Of a stretch of DNA of 8,627 bases, positions 6,924 to 8,627 are shown piece after piece. Numbering within the stretch: the stretch's first letter is position 1; each line of letters begins with the position of its first letter. The stretch lies in contig JAJYNP010000203.1 in the NCBI GenBank assembly GCA_021786265.1, forward strand, positions 1-8,627. Reading direction: 5' to 3'. A program made the translations under genes and the position numbers. This stretch comes from Chloroflexota bacterium. Lineage in GTDB: Bacteria; Chloroflexota; Limnocylindria; Limnocylindrales; CSP1-4. Under the pieces are notes generated by a model. That model was given only the letters and a program-made list of their open reading frames with translations. It did no database searches and was not told the DNA's origin.

Positions 6924-8165
6924 CTAGGGAGCCGGGTAGACGGCGCTGCCCGTCGCGACCGACGGCGGGTACACGACGACGATCTTGTCGGTGTTGCCGC
7001 TGGGGACCAGTTGCGCCACCGGGAGCGGTTCACCGATCTGGGCGCCAGTGGCGTCGATAGCGAAGGGGCCGTCCAGGGTGGACAGCTTGCCCGAGAGGGA
7101 AGCGACCGTCTGCCGGAGGGTCTGCTGGTCGAGGTTCTTCGCGTGTTCCAGCGTGTCCTGGATGACCAGGCCCGCGTTGTAGCCGGCGACGTTGAGAAAG
7201 TTGGGGGCGCTGCCGGTGGCAGCCTGGAACTGCTGCGAGAAGGTGTCGATGCCCGGCCCGTAGTTGACGGTGTTGTACTTCACCAGGGGGGGCGTCGGAT
7301 AAGTGTAGGTATAGGCGAGCGCCTGCGGACCTACGGCCTTCAGGATCAGGTCGAACAGCTGGCCGGGGAAGATGGTGAAGACCATCTTGAACTTGAGCCC
7401 ATTGGCCGGCAGGGCCTGCAGGAAGGGAATGTCGTTCGTGTTGTAGCCGAACTCGATCACCGCATCCGGATTGGTGGCCGCGATCGTGTGCAGGAGGGTG
7501 CCATAGCTCGTCGTGTTGGTCGGCGTGGCGCTGTAGTAGACGGGCGTGACGCCGCCTTTCGCGAGCTGGGCGTGCAGGGTGGTGGCCTGTGATTGCGTGA
7601 AGTCGTTGGAGTCATACAGGATCGCGATCTTCGCGATGTGCTGTGCCAGCAGGAACTGCGCGAGCGTGTCGGGCCACACCGCTGAGGTCGGCAGTGATGT
7701 CAGCACCAAGTACGGGTTGTTGGGGGTGAAGAAGCTGGCGCCGGTTCCCGTCACGTCAAAGAGCACCATCTTGTGCTCCTGGGCGATCGGGACCGCGACT
7801 GACGTGAGCACCGACCCGAAGTCGGCCACCAGCAGGTTGACGTGGTCCTGCGTGATCAGCTGGTCGTAGAGGGTGGTGGCGGTGGTCGCCGAGCTCTGAT
7901 CGTTGTACGCGACGATCTTCACCGGGATCTTCTTCTGGTACGCCGCGACCTGCACGCCCCCGGCAGCATTTATCTCCTTCGCCCAGTACTGCAGGCCTGC
8001 GTACTGCGCTCCGGAGGAGGTGGCGAACGACCCCGAGCTCGCGTACAGGGTACCGATCGAGATCTGGGCGGGGATGGCCGAGGCGGCGGGCTGAGAGGCC
8101 CCCGCGCACCCCGCCGATACCACCAGGAGAAGGACCATGCCAGGCGCCAGGGACTTCCATCGCAT
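6924..8165 (-). CDS. livK: LivK-type periplasmic-binding lipoprotein of the ABC importer
   Basis: This is the extracytoplasmic solute-binding component (Peripla_BP_6-type) that would deliver substrate to LivHM. From the chosen ATG at 8163-8165 it has 413 residues. It begins with a lipoprotein signal: MRWK, hydrophobic core MVLLLVV (10-16), then SAG-C20. The residue at -3 is Ser rather than the usual Leu, a mild deviation. The mature protein starts with a Ser/Ala linker, followed by AQISIGTLYASSGSFATSSG, matching the family's k-I-G-x-l-x-x-x-S-G opening. Then come a G...YWAKEINAAGG segment and a DGPFAIDATGAQIG segment near the C-terminus. The frame stays open far upstream, even to the right edge, but the signal peptide marks the true start. 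GAAGG and GGTGG lie 6-14 nt upstream. It is first in the operon. I cannot tell branched-chain amino acids from amides, urea-like or aromatic substrates. Confidence 0.9.
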   Translation of the reverse strand: MRWKSLAPGMVLLLVVSAGCAGASQPAASAIPAQISIGTLYASSGSFATSSGAQYAGLQYWAKEINAAGGVQVAAYQKKIPVKIVAYNDQSSATTATTLYDQLITQDHVNLLVADFGSVLTSVAVPIAQEHKMVLFDVTGTGASFFTPNNPYLVLTSLPTSAVWPDTLAQFLLAQHIAKIAILYDSNDFTQSQATTLHAQLAKGGVTPVYYSATPTNTTSYGTLLHTIAATNPDAVIEFGYNTNDIPFLQALPANGLKFKMVFTIFPGQLFDLILKAVGPQALAYTYTYPTPPLVKYNTVNYGPGIDTFSQQFQAATGSAPNFLNVAGYNAGLVIQDTLEHAKNLDQQTLRQTVASLSGKLSTLDGPFAIDATGAQIGEPLPVAQLVPSGNTDKIVVVYPPSVATGSAVYPAP

Positions 8166-8501
8166 CGCCGCCACCGCCTTCCGAGGGGGTGTATGAACGG
8201 TCGCGAGTGTACGCCGGCCGGACCTGCGAGGCAGGGCCGAAACGCTCCGCAACATGGCGTCAATAGGCCCGGTCAAAACGCGCAAGACGGCCGGCTGCAC
8301 TCGGCGTACGGCCCCGCGCCCGGTCGTTGCCGTGGCGGTGACTTGCTCGCTGGGGCGGCCGACGAGGCGTGAAGGTGCCTGCTCAGGCAACCTCGCTGCG
8401 CTTTCCCGACGCACCGCGGGACATGCGTTGAGTCCAGCCGCCTCATCCGCTGCGAGTTCCGGTCCCGTGACCGGCACATCCCTGGCGTTACGCGTGTCCC
8501 A
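8166..8501. other. Upstream region of the liv operon, no gene seen
   Basis: This stretch of about 335 bp should hold the leftward liv promoter. On the minus strand a TACACT (plus coordinates 8206-8211) is a possible -10 about 40 nt before the livK start, but no good -35 sits 16-18 nt further up. A TTGACC (8271-8276) lacks a matching -10. A small palindrome CCTGC-GAG-GCAGG (8223-8235) lies just upstream of the candidate -10 and could be an operator. Open frames through here have an Arg/Pro/Ala composition typical of non-coding high-GC DNA. Confidence 0.35.
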
Positions 8502-8520
8502 AACGGCCGGATGCCGGCCC
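8502..8520 (+). repeat. Right copy of the 19-bp direct repeat flanking the liv operon
   Basis: AACGGCCGGATGCCGGCCC is identical to 3286-3304. Here it supplies the left arm of the long hairpin at 8508-8539, whereas the left copy lacks the matching right arm. Confidence 0.8.
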
Positions 8521-8539
8521 TGCCCGGGGCCGGCATCCG
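8508..8539. terminator. Perfect 13-bp-stem hairpin, terminator-like
   Basis: CGGATGCCGGCCC (8508-8520), loop TGCCCG (8521-8526) and GGGCCGGCATCCG (8527-8539) form an uninterrupted 13-bp stem. The plus strand continues TGTTGG, which is only weakly T-rich. The minus strand continues GCCGTTTGGG, with three Ts. No gene in the window ends next to it. It could end a leftward gene beyond the right edge or be the ancestral terminator of the flippase operon. Confidence 0.55.
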
Positions 8540-8582
8540 TGTTGGCGGCCGCCCGGGGGAGGAGGAGCCCGGCCGGCGTGGT

Positions 8583-8627
8583 GTGGTGGCAGTCGATCAG
8601 GTGCGTTCGAGCGACCGGCGCGCGCTC
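8583..8627 (+). CDS. Possible beginning of a rightward gene cut by the window edge
   Basis: A strong purine-rich ribosome-like run, GGGGGAGGAGGAG (8555-8567), is followed by clustered GTG codons at 8578, 8581, 8583 and 8586. The frame from 8583 reads VVAVDQVRSSDRRAL to the edge and looks protein-like. The spacing (15 nt or more) is longer than ideal, and the 8578 frame (VVWWQSIRC...) has better spacing but a less likely composition. With only 15 codons visible this is a suggestion, not a call. Confidence 0.2.
   Translation, partial: MVAVDQVRSSDRRAL

Noticed and set aside
7842..8372. 176-residue rightward open frame opposite the livK start
   Set aside because: Arg/Gly-rich with no motif and antisense to the signal peptide and binding-protein N-terminus. 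Treated as a shadow frame.
8166..8477. N-terminal extension of the livK-like gene by 104 residues (GTG at 8477)
   Set aside because: The extension is low-complexity Arg/Ala/Pro sequence, and a proper lipoprotein signal begins at the ATG at 8165. The frame is open to the right edge merely because stops are rare in GC-rich DNA.

Overview
The window looks like chromosomal DNA from a high-GC bacterium. Stop codons are scarce in all frames, the codons are rich in G and C at third positions, and GTG starts are frequent. It encodes an MreB/Mbl-type actin, so the host is probably a walled, rod-shaped cell. High-GC Chloroflexota (Limnocylindria-like) or deep-branching Actinomycetota (Thermoleophilia-like) would both fit. 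I cannot decide from sequence alone and hold this with low confidence.

Layout. (1) Positions 1-260 hold the C-terminal end of a rightward gene whose start lies outside the window. Its last 69 codons are ten near-perfect copies of a 21-bp (7-residue) repeat. (2) Positions 257-3283 hold a tightly packed rightward operon: an Mbl/MreB-like actin, a PHP-domain metal-dependent phosphoesterase, and a YbhN/AglD-type multi-pass 'flippase-like' membrane protein. The junctions are an ATGA overlap, a 7-bp gap and another ATGA overlap. (3) Positions 3284-3513 are a convergent intergenic region with a short hairpin directly after the flippase stop. (4) Positions 3514-8165 hold a complete leftward ABC transporter operon of the branched-chain/hydrophobic amino-acid (HAAT, Liv) class. 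In transcription order it is a substrate-binding lipoprotein (livK-like), two permeases (livH, livM) and two ATPases (livG, livF). livH/livM and livG/livF overlap by exactly 8 nt. (5) Positions 8166-8627 are the livK upstream region, then a strong 13-bp-stem hairpin, and possibly the first codons of another rightward gene at the right edge.

The rightward operon reads as an envelope or cell-shape unit, with the actin scaffold next to a lipid or polyprenyl-type membrane protein. The leftward operon is a self-contained nutrient importer.

The most interesting structural observation is a 19-bp sequence present once immediately after the flippase stop (3286-3304) and again, same orientation, at the far side of the liv operon (8502-8520). 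The right copy is the left half of a full terminator-like hairpin; the left copy carries only that half. This suggests the whole liv cassette was inserted into an ancestral flippase terminator, or less excitingly that the motif is a recurrent terminator in this genome. The second notable item is the repeat-encoding gene tail, whose last repeat unit also supplies the ribosome-binding site of the actin gene. I did not find a convincing wholly new system.
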